NCBI RefSeq assembly: GCF_022808855.1
Contig: NZ_JAKZLF010000012.1
Span: 1 to 64,000, forward strand
Length of the DNA: 64,000 bases
Direction: 5' to 3'
DNA from: Anaeromyxobacter soli
GTDB lineage: Bacteria > Myxococcota > Myxococcia > Myxococcales > Anaeromyxobacteraceae
The position numbers and the translations under genes are program-made. Below are positions 9,345-18,402 of this stretch, in pieces. The notes under the pieces are model-generated. The model worked only from the letters and a program-made list of their open reading frames with translations, had not been told where the DNA came from and ran no database searches. Every line of letters starts with the position of its first letter. Positions within the stretch are counted from its first letter, which is position 1.

Positions 9345-11162
9345 CTAGCACATGAACCAGCGCGCACCGCGCTGGACGAGGGTTCCGCGAGCCGCGAGGG
9401 CGGCGAGGGCGGTGTCGATGCGGGCCGGCTCGGCCTCGAGCACGCGCGCCAGATCGGCGGCGGTGCAGCCGCGGAGCGAGGCGCGGACCTCCGAGACGAT
9501 CGCGGCGCCGAGGTCGCCGCTCGCCGCGGGCGCGGCCTCGCCGTCCTCGAGGGTGGCGACGGCGACTGCGGCGCGCGCGAGGAGCGCCGCCGGCGAGGCC
9601 ACCTGCACCGCGGCCGCAGGGCGAGCGGGGCCCATGATGGAGGGCCGGGCGGTCGGGGTGCCCGGCCGGGTCGCGGTCTGGGCCGTGGGCCGAGCTGCGG
9701 TCGCGGTCGCGGTTGGGGCCGCGGGCCGGGTCGCGGTCGGGCTCACTGCTCGTGCCGGGGTCGTGAGCCGGGACTCGGTCACGACGCTCGGCGCCGTGGA
9801 GGGCAGCGACGCGAGGACGGCCGCGCGGAGCTCCTCCCCTCCCATCGCCGCGAGCTTCTCCGCGATCCTGCGCGAGGTGGCGCGCCGCGCCGAGGCGGGC
9901 GCATCGGCATCCACCTTCTCCCCGGCGAGCCGGCCGAGCGCGGTCGCGGCGGCGCGGCGCACGGACGCGTCGGGGTGCTCGAGCCCCCGCGCGAGCGCGC
10001 CCTGCGCGCGGGCGGTGGGGCGGCCGGAGAGCGCTGCCGCAGCGGCGCGCGCGACGCCGCGATCCGGGTCGGAGAGCGCGGCGGCGAGGGCCTCCTCGGC
10101 GCGGCCGCCCGGGGCGAACCCGAGGAGGATCGCCGCGCGGCGGCGCACGATGGGGCTCGGATCGCCGAGCGCCGCGGAGAGCCGCTCCTCGGCGCCGTCC
10201 GCCGCGACGGCCGCGAGGGCCTCGAGCGCCGCGACGCGCACCGCCGGACGCGCGTCCTCGAGCGCGCGCGCCGCGAGGTCGGCCGCGAAGGGCTCCTTGA
10301 AGCGTGCGAGCGCGGCGAGCAGCGCGGCCTTCACCTCGGCCTCCGGCTCGCGCCCGAGCGCGGCGGCGAGCAGCGGCGCGGCCGCCTTCGAGCCGAGCGC
10401 CTCCAGCGCGCGGACGGCGCGCAGGCGGCGGCCCGCCTCGGGGGCGGAGAGATCGTCCAGGGAGCGCTCGTAGAGCGCGCGATCGGCGCGCGTGCCGAGG
10501 AGCGCCTTCATCTGGTCGCTGTCGCGCGCGGTGAGGCCCATGCGGCCGCCGGAGGCGAAGCGGTCGGCGACCATGGAGACGGACTCCGGCCCCGTCCGGC
10601 CGTCGAGGGCCTGCCGCGGCGAGGCCCTGCGCTCGGGCACGGCCTCGTGCGCCGCCGGGGCGGAGAGGTCGACTCCGGCCGTGCGGCCGAGACCGGCCAC
10701 CTCGGCGGCCGCCTTCCAGGCGCGGAGCGTCTCGATCTCGGCGCGCAGCTCGGCGATGAAGCCGGCGAGGTCCGCGCCGCCCTCCTCGGGGCCGGGCGCG
10801 CCGTCGGCGCCGGTGGCCCCGGTCAGGCGCGCGCGCTCGACGAGCCCGCCGAGGAGCCGTTCGCGCTCCTCCTGGAGCAGCCGCACGCGCTCCTCGAGCT
10901 CGTCCACCCGGGCCTGCGCGTCGCCGCGCTGGCCGCGCTCGGCCGCGAGGGCCTGCTCGAGATCGACCTCGCGCCGCCGCGCCTGGGCGGCGTCGCCGCG
11001 CGCGCGCTCCGCGGTGGTGCGCGCCGCGGCGAGCTCGCTCTCGAGCTGGGAGACGCGGCACTCGAAGAACACGATCTTCTCGAGCGCGCTGCGGAGGAAC
11101 TCCTCCGGCTCGACGATGGTCTTCGCCCCTTCCACCCCGTCCATTCGCCCGCCCTGCCCCAT
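9345..11162 (-). CDS. Coiled-coil and HEAT-repeat protein of the ParA cluster
   Basis: This 605-residue protein opens with a coiled coil (about residues 25-110). From about 215 to 430 it has a run of HEAT-type helical repeats (for example AVRVAALEALAAVAADGAEE and PIVRRRAAILLGFAPGG). An Ala/Thr/Arg/Pro linker (about 465-515) follows, and the last 60 residues resemble a small winged-helix fold (ADLARVLEAEPARIDTALAA). HEAT repeats are protein-protein scaffolds, so this may be the structural member of the ParA module. It is the first gene of the cluster. Two start ATGs are possible (11162, 11144), neither with a decisive ribosome site. Confidence 0.8.
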   Translation of the reverse strand: MGQGGRMDGVEGAKTIVEPEEFLRSALEKIVFFECRVSQLESELAAARTTAERARGDAAQARRREVDLEQALAAERGQRGDAQARVDELEERVRLLQEERERLLGGLVERARLTGATGADGAPGPEEGGADLAGFIAELRAEIETLRAWKAAAEVAGLGRTAGVDLSAPAAHEAVPERRASPRQALDGRTGPESVSMVADRFASGGRMGLTARDSDQMKALLGTRADRALYERSLDDLSAPEAGRRLRAVRALEALGSKAAAPLLAAALGREPEAEVKAALLAALARFKEPFAADLAARALEDARPAVRVAALEALAAVAADGAEERLSAALGDPSPIVRRRAAILLGFAPGGRAEEALAAALSDPDRGVARAAAAALSGRPTARAQGALARGLEHPDASVRRAAATALGRLAGEKVDADAPASARRATSRRIAEKLAAMGGEELRAAVLASLPSTAPSVVTESRLTTPARAVSPTATRPAAPTATATAARPTAQTATRPGTPTARPSIMGPARPAAAVQVASPAALLARAAVAVATLEDGEAAPAASGDLGAAIVSEVRASLRGCTAADLARVLEAEPARIDTALAALAARGTLVQRGARWFMC

Positions 11163-11210
11163 CGCCGTCGAAGATCCCGTCCTGATCCCAGGATCTTGCG
11201 GAGATATCGC

Positions 11211-11239
11211 AGCTTACGAGATCGGGATCCGGGTGGCAA
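11211..11239 (-). promoter_or_regulatory. Sigma-70-like promoter for the HEAT-parA-coiled-coil cluster
   Basis: On the minus strand TTGCCA (11239-11234) and TAAGCT (11216-11211) are separated by exactly 17 bp, about 50 bp upstream of the HEAT gene. The -35 matches five of six consensus bases and the -10 three of six. Confidence 0.4.
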
Positions 11240-11278
11240 ATTGTTGACGGCCGCGCGTTCCCGGTGATCTGGGTCGGT

Positions 11279-12586
11279 TCACGCTGCGTGGCCGCCGGCC
11301 GCCGTCTCGAGGCCGTGCGCGCTCGGTCCCCGCTCCTCGCGCCAGAGGAGGAACGAGAAGACGAAGCCGGCGGTGGCGAGCGCGGCGAGCATCCACATCG
11401 CCGGGAGCCAGCCCGCGGGGTGCTGCGGGGACGCGCCCGCGGCGTCGTTCGCGGCGCCGATGCCCCAGCTCATCCCTGCCCAGCCGATCTGCTGGCAGAA
11501 CGTCATGAGCGCGTACGCCGAGCCGAGCCGCGCGTCGGGCACGAGGTAGGTGACCGCCGGCCACAGCACCGCCGGCACGAGCGCGAAGGAGAGGCCGAGC
11601 ATCCCCATCGAGAGCTCGAGCGGCGCCCGCGTGTACGCCATGAGCAGGAACGGCGGAACGAGCAGCGCCGAGCCGATGGTCATGAGCAGCGCGCGCTTGC
11701 CGATGCGATCCGCGAGGAGCCCGAAGAGCGGCATGCCGACCATCGACACCGCGGGCAGCCAGCTCTTGAGCGTGCCGGCCTGGTCGGGCGCGACGCCGTG
11801 CGCCTGGATGAAGAACAGGTTCGCGAAGGTGCGGAACGGGAAGATGGTCGCGTAGAACGCGACGCAGAGCCCGACCACCCACCAGTAGCCGCGGCTGAAG
11901 CGGACGAGGTCCTTCCAGACGAGCTTGTCGGTGTGGCCCGCGGTCGCGACGCCGTAGCGGCGCGCCGCGCTCGTCTCGAGCGTGGCGTACACGATCGCGA
12001 AGACGAACCAGAGGAGGCCGAGCGCGGCGGCGAGGAGGAGCGGCGGCTGCCAGTCGTGGAAGAGCCCCTTCGCGAAGCTCGGTGACTTGTCGGCGGTCCA
12101 CGAGCCGAGCCGGGCGATGAGGAGCTGCACCGCGAGCGCGAAGGAGATCTCCTTCCCCTTGAACCAGCGCCCGACCACGGTCGTCGCCGCGACGATGAAG
12201 AGCTCCGAGCCGACGCCGAGCACGAAGCGGCCCGCCGCCATGGCGATGGCCGGCGAGCCGGGCACGAGCGCGGGCAGGAAGGCGATGAGCGCGCTCCCCG
12301 CCGCGCCGACGGCGCCGAAGAGCACCGCGGAGCGCGCGGTGCCGAGCCGGTCGATGAGCATCCCGCCGCCGATGAGCGTGAGCAGCGCCGCGACGTTGTA
12401 GGCGGTGTCGAGGAGCCCGATCTGCTGGTCGGTGAAGTGGAGCTGCTCCTGCAGGAAGGGGGTGACCGGGTACAGCGCGTCGAAGACGTAGTAGTTCCCG
12501 AACATCGCGACGCTGCACGCGAGGAGCACGAGCCAGCGGAACGCCCCGGACGGCTTCACCGGGGCGAGGGTCTTGGCGTCGGTCAT
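11279..12586 (-). CDS. Major facilitator superfamily transporter
   Basis: The protein of about 435 residues has around twelve hydrophobic segments in two halves. The inter-helix loop motif GGGMLIDRLGTARS follows the second segment, and its repeat GLLADRIGKRALL lies in the second half. The N-terminal segment GNYYVFDALYPVTPFLQ resembles MFSD1-like carriers. The family moves small solutes by proton coupling, but the substrate cannot be read from the sequence. I take the ATG at 12586; an in-frame GTG 24 bp upstream is possible. It lies alone on the minus strand. Confidence 0.85.
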   Translation of the reverse strand: MTDAKTLAPVKPSGAFRWLVLLACSVAMFGNYYVFDALYPVTPFLQEQLHFTDQQIGLLDTAYNVAALLTLIGGGMLIDRLGTARSAVLFGAVGAAGSALIAFLPALVPGSPAIAMAAGRFVLGVGSELFIVAATTVVGRWFKGKEISFALAVQLLIARLGSWTADKSPSFAKGLFHDWQPPLLLAAALGLLWFVFAIVYATLETSAARRYGVATAGHTDKLVWKDLVRFSRGYWWVVGLCVAFYATIFPFRTFANLFFIQAHGVAPDQAGTLKSWLPAVSMVGMPLFGLLADRIGKRALLMTIGSALLVPPFLLMAYTRAPLELSMGMLGLSFALVPAVLWPAVTYLVPDARLGSAYALMTFCQQIGWAGMSWGIGAANDAAGASPQHPAGWLPAMWMLAALATAGFVFSFLLWREERGPSAHGLETAAGGHAA

Positions 12587-12661
12587 GGGCGCGCAAGATA
12601 GCGCGGACACCGGCTGCGGACCACGCCGGCGGCGAGGCCCGAGATCGGTCAGACCGTCACG

Positions 12662-13165
12662 TCACGGTTGGACCGGCGGAGCGGCGTCGCTCCCCTGGCC
12701 CCGGCGCTCGGCGTAGCGCCGCTCCTCGCCCGCGCCGAGCTCGCCGTCCTCCGCGCGCCAGAGGGTCGACTCGACGGGAGCCGCGGTGGATGGGGCGGGC
12801 TCGAGCGGCTGCGCGCGCGCGGCCGTCCCCGCCGCCCGCGCCGCCGCGAGCCCGGCGAAGACCGCGTGCGCCTCCGGCGGCGTCGCCACCCCCGGGAAGC
12901 CGGGCGGCGCCGGGATGCGCCAGGACGCTGGCATCTCGCCCTCCGCCAGCTCGATGAGGTCGCGATCCGTGCGCGCGATCACGAGCGCGCCGTCCCGCAT
13001 GCCGCGCACCTCGTCGTAGCGGAACACGTAGTCGCTGCGGAAGAGGATCGGGAACCCCTTCGACGCGTCGAAGCCCCAGTCGTACACGTGCTTCACCCGC
13101 CCGAGGGATTTCCCCTCGAGGTCCCGCACGCGCTGCCCGACGCGGACGCCGTTCCGTTCCTTCAT
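12662..13165 (-). CDS. PRC-barrel-like hypothetical protein
   Basis: This 167-residue protein begins MKERNGVRVGQRVRDLEGKS and continues with LGRVKHVYDWGFD and YVFRYDEVRGMRDGALVIAR. That is the beta-rich pattern of PRC-barrel domains, which bind RNA or proteins. After residue 90 it becomes Ala/Pro-rich and ends with a charged tail. No catalytic residues are recognisable. It is a single gene between the MFS carrier and the CBS-domain protein, all on the minus strand. The start has no clear ribosome site. Confidence 0.6.
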   Translation of the reverse strand: MKERNGVRVGQRVRDLEGKSLGRVKHVYDWGFDASKGFPILFRSDYVFRYDEVRGMRDGALVIARTDRDLIELAEGEMPASWRIPAPPGFPGVATPPEAHAVFAGLAAARAAGTAARAQPLEPAPSTAAPVESTLWRAEDGELGAGEERRYAERRGQGSDAAPPVQP

Positions 13166-13274
13166 GAGTCACGAGGTAGGGACGGCGCACACGCCCGGCC
13201 ACTCGCACGCGGGTCGCGTCGCGACGGGCGTCTCGCCGCCGCAGCGTGGATCGAGCGCCGGGCAGCCCGCCCGC

Positions 13275-14552
13275 TCACGCGCGCTTGATGCGCGCCGCGC
13301 GGATCTTCGTCACCTTGCGGGGGTCGCCCTCCGCGACGGTGAAGACCCAGCCTCGCCAGAAGAACCGGTCGCCCTTCGCGGGGATGGCGCCCGCGAGCGA
13401 GTTGAGGAAGCCGGCGACGGTCTCGAAGCCCTGGTCCTCCGGGACGGCGGCGGCGGCGGCGGCGTTGAACTCGGAGATGGGCGTCGCACCGAGCACCGTG
13501 AACGTGCCGTCGCCGTGCACCTCGACGCTCCGCCCCTCCTCCTGCTCGAACTCGTCGCCGATCTCGCCGACGATCTGCTCGAGCACGTCCTCGAGCGTGC
13601 AGACGCCCATGATGCCGCCGTACTCGTCCACCACGAGCGCCATGTGGAGCCGGCGGCGCTGCATCTCGCGGAGGAGCTGATCCACCGGCTTCGACCAGGG
13701 GACGAAGTGGGCCGGGCGGAGGATGTCGCGGAGCACGATGAGCTCCGGGTGGGCGAGCATCGGGACGAGGTCGCGGGCGTGGAGGACGCCGAGCACGTGA
13801 TCGAGGGTCCCGCGGTAGATCGGCATCCGCGAGTGCCCCTCCTCCGCCATCATGCGGAGGATCTCGGAGACCGGCGTGTCCACGTCGAGCGCGACCAGGT
13901 CGGTGCGCGGCACCATCACGTCGCGCGCGATCTTGTCGCGGAACTCGAACACCGCGTGGATGAGCTCCGTCGTCGTCGCCGCTCCGCCGCCCGCGCCGTG
14001 GGCGCGTGCGTACTCGGAGAGCGCGCGCTCCATCTCGTCGAGCGGCGGCGGCGGGTTCGAGAAGCGGGCGTTCTTGCCGGCGGCGAGGCCTACGAGCACC
14101 GCCGCCGGTCGGGCCAGGGCGCGCAGGAGGACGAACGGCGGCGCGAACGCGAGCGCGAGGATCTCGCCGTGCGCCGCGCCGAGGCCGCGCGCGCCGGCGG
14201 CGAGCGGGAGGGAGAGGAGCACCACCCCGCCGGCCACCGCCGCGGCGGCGAGCCAGGGCGCGCCCGGCGCGAGGGCGGCGCCCGCCGCCGCGGCGAGCAC
14301 GCCCGCGAAGACGGTCGCGAGGGTCACCAGCGCACGCAAGGTGAACGCGGTCGTCTCCGGCTCGGCGAGCAGCGCGGCGAGCGCTCGCGCGCGCCGGCCG
14401 GCCGAGGGGGCGTCGGCGAGCTCCCGGGCGCGCGGCGTGCCGACCGCGACGAGCGCCGCCTCGAGCGCCGCCACCACGGCGCGAACCGCGAGGAGCGCGG
14501 CGGCCGCGGCGGCGAGGAGGAGGAACTGGCGGAGGTCGGGGGCGGGGGGCAT
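13275..14552 (-). CDS. CorC/HlyC-type CBS-domain membrane protein
   Basis: The protein of about 425 residues has three to four hydrophobic N-terminal segments (a divergent DUF21/CNNM-like membrane part, to about residue 160). A CBS pair follows, containing DKIARDVMVPRTDLVALDVD and VVDEYGGIMGVCTLEDVLEQ. A C-terminal CorC_HlyC domain carries FETVAGFLNSLAGAIP and DRFFWRGWVFTV. Family members are linked to Mg or Co export and cation homeostasis. The ATG at 14552 is chosen because the alternative is a TTG 21 bp upstream. The N-terminal membrane part is Ala-rich and weakly conserved, so transport activity is uncertain. Confidence 0.85.
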   Translation of the reverse strand: MPPAPDLRQFLLLAAAAAALLAVRAVVAALEAALVAVGTPRARELADAPSAGRRARALAALLAEPETTAFTLRALVTLATVFAGVLAAAAGAALAPGAPWLAAAAVAGGVVLLSLPLAAGARGLGAAHGEILALAFAPPFVLLRALARPAAVLVGLAAGKNARFSNPPPPLDEMERALSEYARAHGAGGGAATTTELIHAVFEFRDKIARDVMVPRTDLVALDVDTPVSEILRMMAEEGHSRMPIYRGTLDHVLGVLHARDLVPMLAHPELIVLRDILRPAHFVPWSKPVDQLLREMQRRRLHMALVVDEYGGIMGVCTLEDVLEQIVGEIGDEFEQEEGRSVEVHGDGTFTVLGATPISEFNAAAAAAVPEDQGFETVAGFLNSLAGAIPAKGDRFFWRGWVFTVAEGDPRKVTKIRAARIKRA

Positions 14553-14604
14553 TTGGCCCCGGAACCCTAGCAAAAGGGCGGGAACGCGGCGGGGGTGGAT
14601 CTGT

Positions 14605-14610
14605 TATAAA
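14605..14610 (+). promoter_or_regulatory. -10-like hexamer TATAAA, possibly for leaderless purS
   Basis: TATAAA ends 7 nt before the purS ATG with no ribosome binding site between. The spacing would put the transcription start at the initiation codon. No convincing -35 element is visible. Confidence 0.4.
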
Positions 14611-14617
14611 GCCGCGC

Positions 14618-14863
14618 ATGGCGAAGAAGGCGCGGGTGTACGTCACGCTCAAGCGGGGAGTGCTCGACCCCCAGGGCTCGGCGGTGAACCGGGCGCTCCA
14701 CGCGATGGGCTACGGCGAGGTCTCCGACGTCCGCCTCGGGAAGTACATCGAGGTGACGATCGACGAGAAGGCGCCGGAGGCGGAGGAGCGCAGGCGGCTC
14801 GAGGAGATGTGCAAGAAGCTCCTCGCGAACACGGTCATCGAGGACTTCCGGATCGAGCTGTGA
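14618..14863 (+). CDS. purS: Phosphoribosylformylglycinamidine synthase subunit PurS
   Basis: PurS is the small subunit that bridges PurQ and PurL in formylglycinamidine ribonucleotide synthesis, step four of purine synthesis. The 81 residues match the family: [30 protein letters not shown] and [18 protein letters not shown]. It is followed 67 bp later by purQ. No purL lies in the window, so the synthetase subunit must be encoded elsewhere. Its presence shows that the organism uses the three-subunit form of the enzyme rather than the single large PurL. Confidence 0.95.
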   Translation: MAKKARVYVTLKRGVLDPQGSAVNRALHAMGYGEVSDVRLGKYIEVTIDEKAPEAEERRRLEEMCKKLLANTVIEDFRIEL

Positions 14864-14930
14864 GGCCGACGCTCGTGCCTCGTCAGTCCCAGCACGAGCG
14901 GCCCACGGCGCTCGACCCGAGCGAGAGACC

Positions 14931-15587
14931 ATGAAGATCGGGATCGTCACCTTCCCCGGCTCGAACTGCGACCACGACGTCTACCACGTGGTGAAGCACG
15001 CCTGCGGCGCGCCGGCCGAGTACGTCTGGCACAAGGACCGGCTCCCCGCCGGGCTCGACGCCGTGATCCTCCCCGGCGGCTTCAGCTACGGCGACTACCT
15101 CCGCTGCGGGGCGCTCGCGCGCTTCTCGCCGGTGATGGAGGACGTGGTCGAGTTCGCGAAGCAGGGCCGGCCGGTCCTCGGCATCTGCAACGGCTTCCAG
15201 ATCCTCTGCGAGTCGGGGCTCCTGCCCGGCGTGCTCATGCGGAACGCCTCGCTCAAGTTCATCTGCCGCGACGTCACGCTCCGCGTCGAGGGCGGCGAGA
15301 CGCCGCTCACCCGCGGCCTCGCCGGCCAGACGCTCACGATGCCGGTCGCGCACGCGGAGGGGAACTACTTCGCCGACGCGGAGACGCTCGACCGCCTCGA
15401 GGGCGAGGGCAGCGTCTTGTTCCGCTACGTGGGCGGCGCGCCGAACGGCGCGGCGCGCGACATCGCCGGCATCTGCGGGGGGCCGCGCCGAAACGTCGTC
15501 GGCCTCATGCCGCACCCGGAGCGCGCGGCCGAGGCGATCCTCGGACGCGACGACGGGCGGCGGCTGTTCGAGTCGCTGCTCTCCTGA
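14931..15587 (+). CDS. purQ: Phosphoribosylformylglycinamidine synthase subunit PurQ (glutaminase)
   Basis: PurQ releases ammonia from glutamine for the PurL synthetase. The 218-residue class I amidotransferase begins [15 protein letters not shown], has the oxyanion strand [16 protein letters not shown], the nucleophile Cys in [13 protein letters not shown] and the His/Glu pair in [11 protein letters not shown]. The length is typical. It starts at the ATG at 14931 after a purine-rich GAGCGAGAG and is probably co-transcribed with purS. Confidence 0.96.
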   Translation: MKIGIVTFPGSNCDHDVYHVVKHACGAPAEYVWHKDRLPAGLDAVILPGGFSYGDYLRCGALARFSPVMEDVVEFAKQGRPVLGICNGFQILCESGLLPGVLMRNASLKFICRDVTLRVEGGETPLTRGLAGQTLTMPVAHAEGNYFADAETLDRLEGEGSVLFRYVGGAPNGAARDIAGICGGPRRNVVGLMPHPERAAEAILGRDDGRRLFESLLS

Positions 15588-15645
15588 TCGACGGCGGGCC
15601 GGCGCTCGGGCCGGCCTCGCGCCGCGCTCCTCGGAGGCGCCTCCA

Positions 15646-16311
15646 GTGCAGGTGGACATCCCAGGACCCGCCGGCCGGCTGGAGGCGCTCGTCGAGGAGC
15701 CCCTCGGCCTCCCCGCGGGCGGCGCGCCGCGCTTCGCGGCGATGGTGTGCCACCCTCACCCGCGCTTCGGCGGCACGCTGCACACGCACGCCGCCCACCG
15801 GCTCGCGAAGGCGGTCCGCGCCGCGGGCGGCGTCGCGCTCCGCTTCAACTTCCGCGGCGTGGGCCGCAGCGCCGGCGCCTACGACCGCGGTCGGGGCGAG
15901 GCCGACGACGCGCGCGCGGCCCTCGCCTGGCTCGCGCGCGAGCGGCCGGAGCTCCCCCGCCTCGCGGGCGGCTTCTCGTTCGGCGCGTGGATGGCGGTGC
16001 TCGCGGGCGGCGCCGACGCGAGCGTGCGCGGCCTGCTCCTCGCCGGGCTCGCCCTGCGCTCCGCCGATGTCGACCTCGTCCGCGACACGGCGCTCGTGAC
16101 CTCGGTGGAGAAGCCGGTCGCGATCGTGCAGGCGTCGAACGACGAGTTCGGCACGCCGGACGAGGTGCGGCTCGCGCTCGCGGGATCGCGCGGGCCGCGC
16201 CGGATCGCGGCGGTCCCGAACGCCACTCACCTCTTCACGGAGGATCTGGCCGCGCTGCAGCGCGAGGCCGAGGCGGCGATCGCCTGGTTGATGGAGGACG
16301 CGCGGCGCTGA
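15646..16311 (+). CDS. Alpha/beta hydrolase, dienelactone hydrolase-like
   Basis: The 221-residue protein starts at a GTG with GGAGG 8 nt upstream. It has the signature CHPHPRFGGTLHTH (oxyanion strand) and ALRFNFRGVGRSAG. The nucleophile elbow is GFSFGAW, and an acid/His pair lies near SNDEFGTPDE and NATHLF. Members of this CHPHP(x)GG subgroup are small cytoplasmic hydrolases of unknown substrate. It follows purQ on the same strand by about 60 bp, but a GC-rich inverted repeat (about 15597-15617) lies between them. It is convergent with the receiver-domain gene, 8 bp away. Confidence 0.82.
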   Translation: MQVDIPGPAGRLEALVEEPLGLPAGGAPRFAAMVCHPHPRFGGTLHTHAAHRLAKAVRAAGGVALRFNFRGVGRSAGAYDRGRGEADDARAALAWLARERPELPRLAGGFSFGAWMAVLAGGADASVRGLLLAGLALRSADVDLVRDTALVTSVEKPVAIVQASNDEFGTPDEVRLALAGSRGPRRIAAVPNATHLFTEDLAALQREAEAAIAWLMEDARR

Positions 16312-16319
16312 GGGCGCGG

Positions 16320-16715
16320 CTACATCGGCGCGTGGGGCGAGTCGATCCGCCCGCCGCTGCCGCCCGCGTGACCGTCGGCGTACTCGCGGACCGCGTCGAG
16401 CAGCTCGTCGAGATCGAACGGCTTCTGGATGAAGCCCGCCGCGTCCATGCCGGCCACGCGGCCGAGCGCGGAGAGCACGACCACCGGGATGTCCGACAGC
16501 TCCGGATCGCCCTTCTGCGCGGCGCGGAACTCCCAGCCGTTCATGCCGGGCATCATGAGATCGAGCAGGACGATGTTCGGATGGACGGCGCGCGCCTTGC
16601 GAAGCGCCTCGGCGCCGTCCCCGGCGCCGTGGACCACGTAGCCCTCGTCCGCCAGGACCTCCGCCACGGCTTCGCGGATGTCGCTCTCATCGTCCACCAC
16701 AAGTACGGAGACCAT
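16320..16715 (-). CDS. Single-domain response regulator (CheY-like)
   Basis: The 131-residue product is a receiver domain alone. The acidic pocket is VLVVDDESD (D8, D9), the phosphorylation site is D52 in LLDLMMPGMNG, the switch residue is S82 in VVVLSALG and the conserved Lys is K98 in GFIQKPF. A Gly/Ser-rich tail of about 15 residues follows. With no output domain it would act by protein contact or phosphotransfer. No histidine kinase is encoded next to it, so the partner is unknown. Confidence 0.92.
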   Translation of the reverse strand: MVSVLVVDDESDIREAVAEVLADEGYVVHGAGDGAEALRKARAVHPNIVLLDLMMPGMNGWEFRAAQKGDPELSDIPVVVLSALGRVAGMDAAGFIQKPFDLDELLDAVREYADGHAGGSGGRIDSPHAPM

Positions 16716-16963
16716 TCTGGATAAGAATTACGGATGGTTGGACCGGGAGGCAAATCGGCGCCGCGCGGAGGCGCGGGTATGCCCCAAACGGCTCATGGAA
16801 GTCCGGCGCCTGTCCTCGACAGGGACCGATCGAGCGCGCGCCTTGCGCGGGCTCCCCTGCGGCACGTCCGGCCGAACGCGAGGCGAGGACGTGCACGCGC
16901 CGCCGGCGGGCCAGTCCCTTGACTCCGGGTCCGGGCGAGCGACCTCGGACTCCCCGTCCGTGT

Positions 16964-18286
16964 TCACGTACCGGCGAACTGAACCGCTTCGAAGACGAGC
17001 GTCGGCGTCCGCATCGCCGAGTAGGGGTACGGGTCGTCACCCACCGCGGCGAGCCGCTTCCACAGCTCGAGGTGGTTGCCCGAGACGTTCATCTCACCCA
17101 CGGGCTCCGCGAGCCGGCCACCGCGCACGCGGAAACCGCGCACGCCCAGCGAGAAGTCCCCGGTCGTTCCGTTCGAGTTGCCGCCCAGGAAGCCGGTGAC
17201 GAGCACGCCCTCGCCGAGGTCGGTGAGAAGCTGTGCCTGCGACCTTCCGCCCAGCGCCCACGCGAGGTTCGAGCTGCGCGAGGTGGTGGGCGGGAGGCCG
17301 AGCTTCCGCCCGTAATACGTGTCGACGTAGTAGCTGCGCAGCACGCCTTCCTCGAACACCGGGAACGGCCGCGCTGCGATCCCTTCCCCGTCGTAGAGGC
17401 GCGAGCCGAGGCCGCGCGGCACGAGCGGATCGTCCTTCACGGTGAGCAGCGGGCTGCCGAGCTGCACGCCGATCTTGCCCTCGAGGAACGAGCGCTTCTG
17501 CTGGATGGCCGCTGCGGCGAGCGGGCCGAACAGCATGCCGACCATCCTGCCGGACGCGCGGTTGTCGAGCGCCATGGTGAGCACCGCCGACTCGCCCTTG
17601 CGGGTTCCGATGCGGGCGATGGCCCGCTCGGCGGCCCGGCGGCCGATCGCCTCGGGCGCCTCCATCGCGCTCCGGAACCGTCCACCCGAGGCCGCGTACT
17701 CCTCCGGCCGGCGACCGTCGGGATCCAGAACCGTCACCTCGGCGCCGATCCAGAAGTCGGTCCCCCGCCGCTCGCCCTCGAAGCCGTTCGTCTGCACGAG
17801 GGCGCTCTCGGAGCGCGTGTCGGAGACGCTCGTGGTGACGGAGAGGATCGCGCTCGCGCCGGGCACGCCGCGGGCGGCGGCCTCGATCGCCTCCGCCTCG
17901 GCGCGCCGCCGCGTGGCGTCGACCTTCCCGTAGTCGGGATCCTCGAGCTGGAGGTCGACGTTCGCCTGGCCGCGGTAGAGCTCCGGCTCGGGCAGCCGCC
18001 GGTGCGGATCCGGCGCGAGCGTGCGGGCGAGCGCGACGGCGTCCTCCACGAACCGGTCGAGCGCGTCGGGGCGCAGGTCGCTCGTCGAGACGGCGGCGTA
18101 GCGGCCGTCGACGTAGAGGTCGAGGCCCAGGCCGCGGGTCGTGGCCTCGGAGACCTTCTCCACCTTCCCGTCGCGCCAGGCGACCTCGACGTGGCGGGCG
18201 CGGTAGGAGCCTGCGGACGCGTCGGTCGCGCCCTTCTCGCGCGCGAGCGCGGCGGCGCGGCGGGTGATGTCGAGGAGGTCGGACAT
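16964..18286 (-). CDS. pmbA: PmbA/TldE, partner of the TldD metalloprotease
   Basis: PmbA (TldE) forms a complex with TldD that degrades or processes unfolded peptides; in E. coli it matures microcin B17. The 440-residue protein has the family N-terminal RKGKVEKV-type segment (AWRDGKVEKVSEATTRGLGL) and TMALDNRASGRMVGML. It also has SPLLTVKDDPLVPRGLGSRL and ends in the GDFSLGVRGFRVRGG, NVSGNHLELW segment. It lacks the HExxxH zinc motif, as expected for the PmbA subunit. It lies 116 bp downstream of tldD, with a strong inverted repeat in the gap. Confidence 0.93.
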   Translation of the reverse strand: MSDLLDITRRAAALAREKGATDASAGSYRARHVEVAWRDGKVEKVSEATTRGLGLDLYVDGRYAAVSTSDLRPDALDRFVEDAVALARTLAPDPHRRLPEPELYRGQANVDLQLEDPDYGKVDATRRRAEAEAIEAAARGVPGASAILSVTTSVSDTRSESALVQTNGFEGERRGTDFWIGAEVTVLDPDGRRPEEYAASGGRFRSAMEAPEAIGRRAAERAIARIGTRKGESAVLTMALDNRASGRMVGMLFGPLAAAAIQQKRSFLEGKIGVQLGSPLLTVKDDPLVPRGLGSRLYDGEGIAARPFPVFEEGVLRSYYVDTYYGRKLGLPPTTSRSSNLAWALGGRSQAQLLTDLGEGVLVTGFLGGNSNGTTGDFSLGVRGFRVRGGRLAEPVGEMNVSGNHLELWKRLAAVGDDPYPYSAMRTPTLVFEAVQFAGT

Positions 18287-18308
18287 GGAGGACCGTTCTT
18301 CCGTTCTT

Positions 18309-18341
18309 CCGCTCGCCCTTGGGAAGGTTCAGGGCGAGCGG
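18309..18341. repeat. Perfect 11-bp inverted repeat between tldD and pmbA
   Basis: CCGCTCGCCCT (18309-18319) and AGGGCGAGCGG (18331-18341) flank an 11-nt loop. Read on the minus strand, the sequence CCCTGAACC...AAGGG resembles the interspersed CCCTGAGCCTGTCGAAGGG-type palindromes common in GC-rich genomes. It may stabilise or attenuate the tldD-pmbA message. Confidence 0.65.
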
Positions 18342-18402
18342 AGCAGAGGAGTCGCGTGGGTCCGCTCGTGGCGAGCAGGTCGAGCCACGGGCGTGAAGAG
18401 GA

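Noticed and set aside
9640-9770. Apparent tandem GGTCGCGGTCGG-type DNA repeats
   Set aside because: They encode the Ala/Thr/Arg/Pro linker of the HEAT protein and are irregular, so they are low-complexity coding sequence rather than a repeat array.
8574-11267. Plus-strand open frame of 897 codons opposite the ParA and HEAT genes
   Set aside because: It mirrors the codon pattern of the genes on the other strand, lacks domains and spans their boundary.
16716-16963. Short open frames between the receiver gene and pmbA
   Set aside because: They lack ribosome sites and protein-like composition; the stretch appears non-coding.
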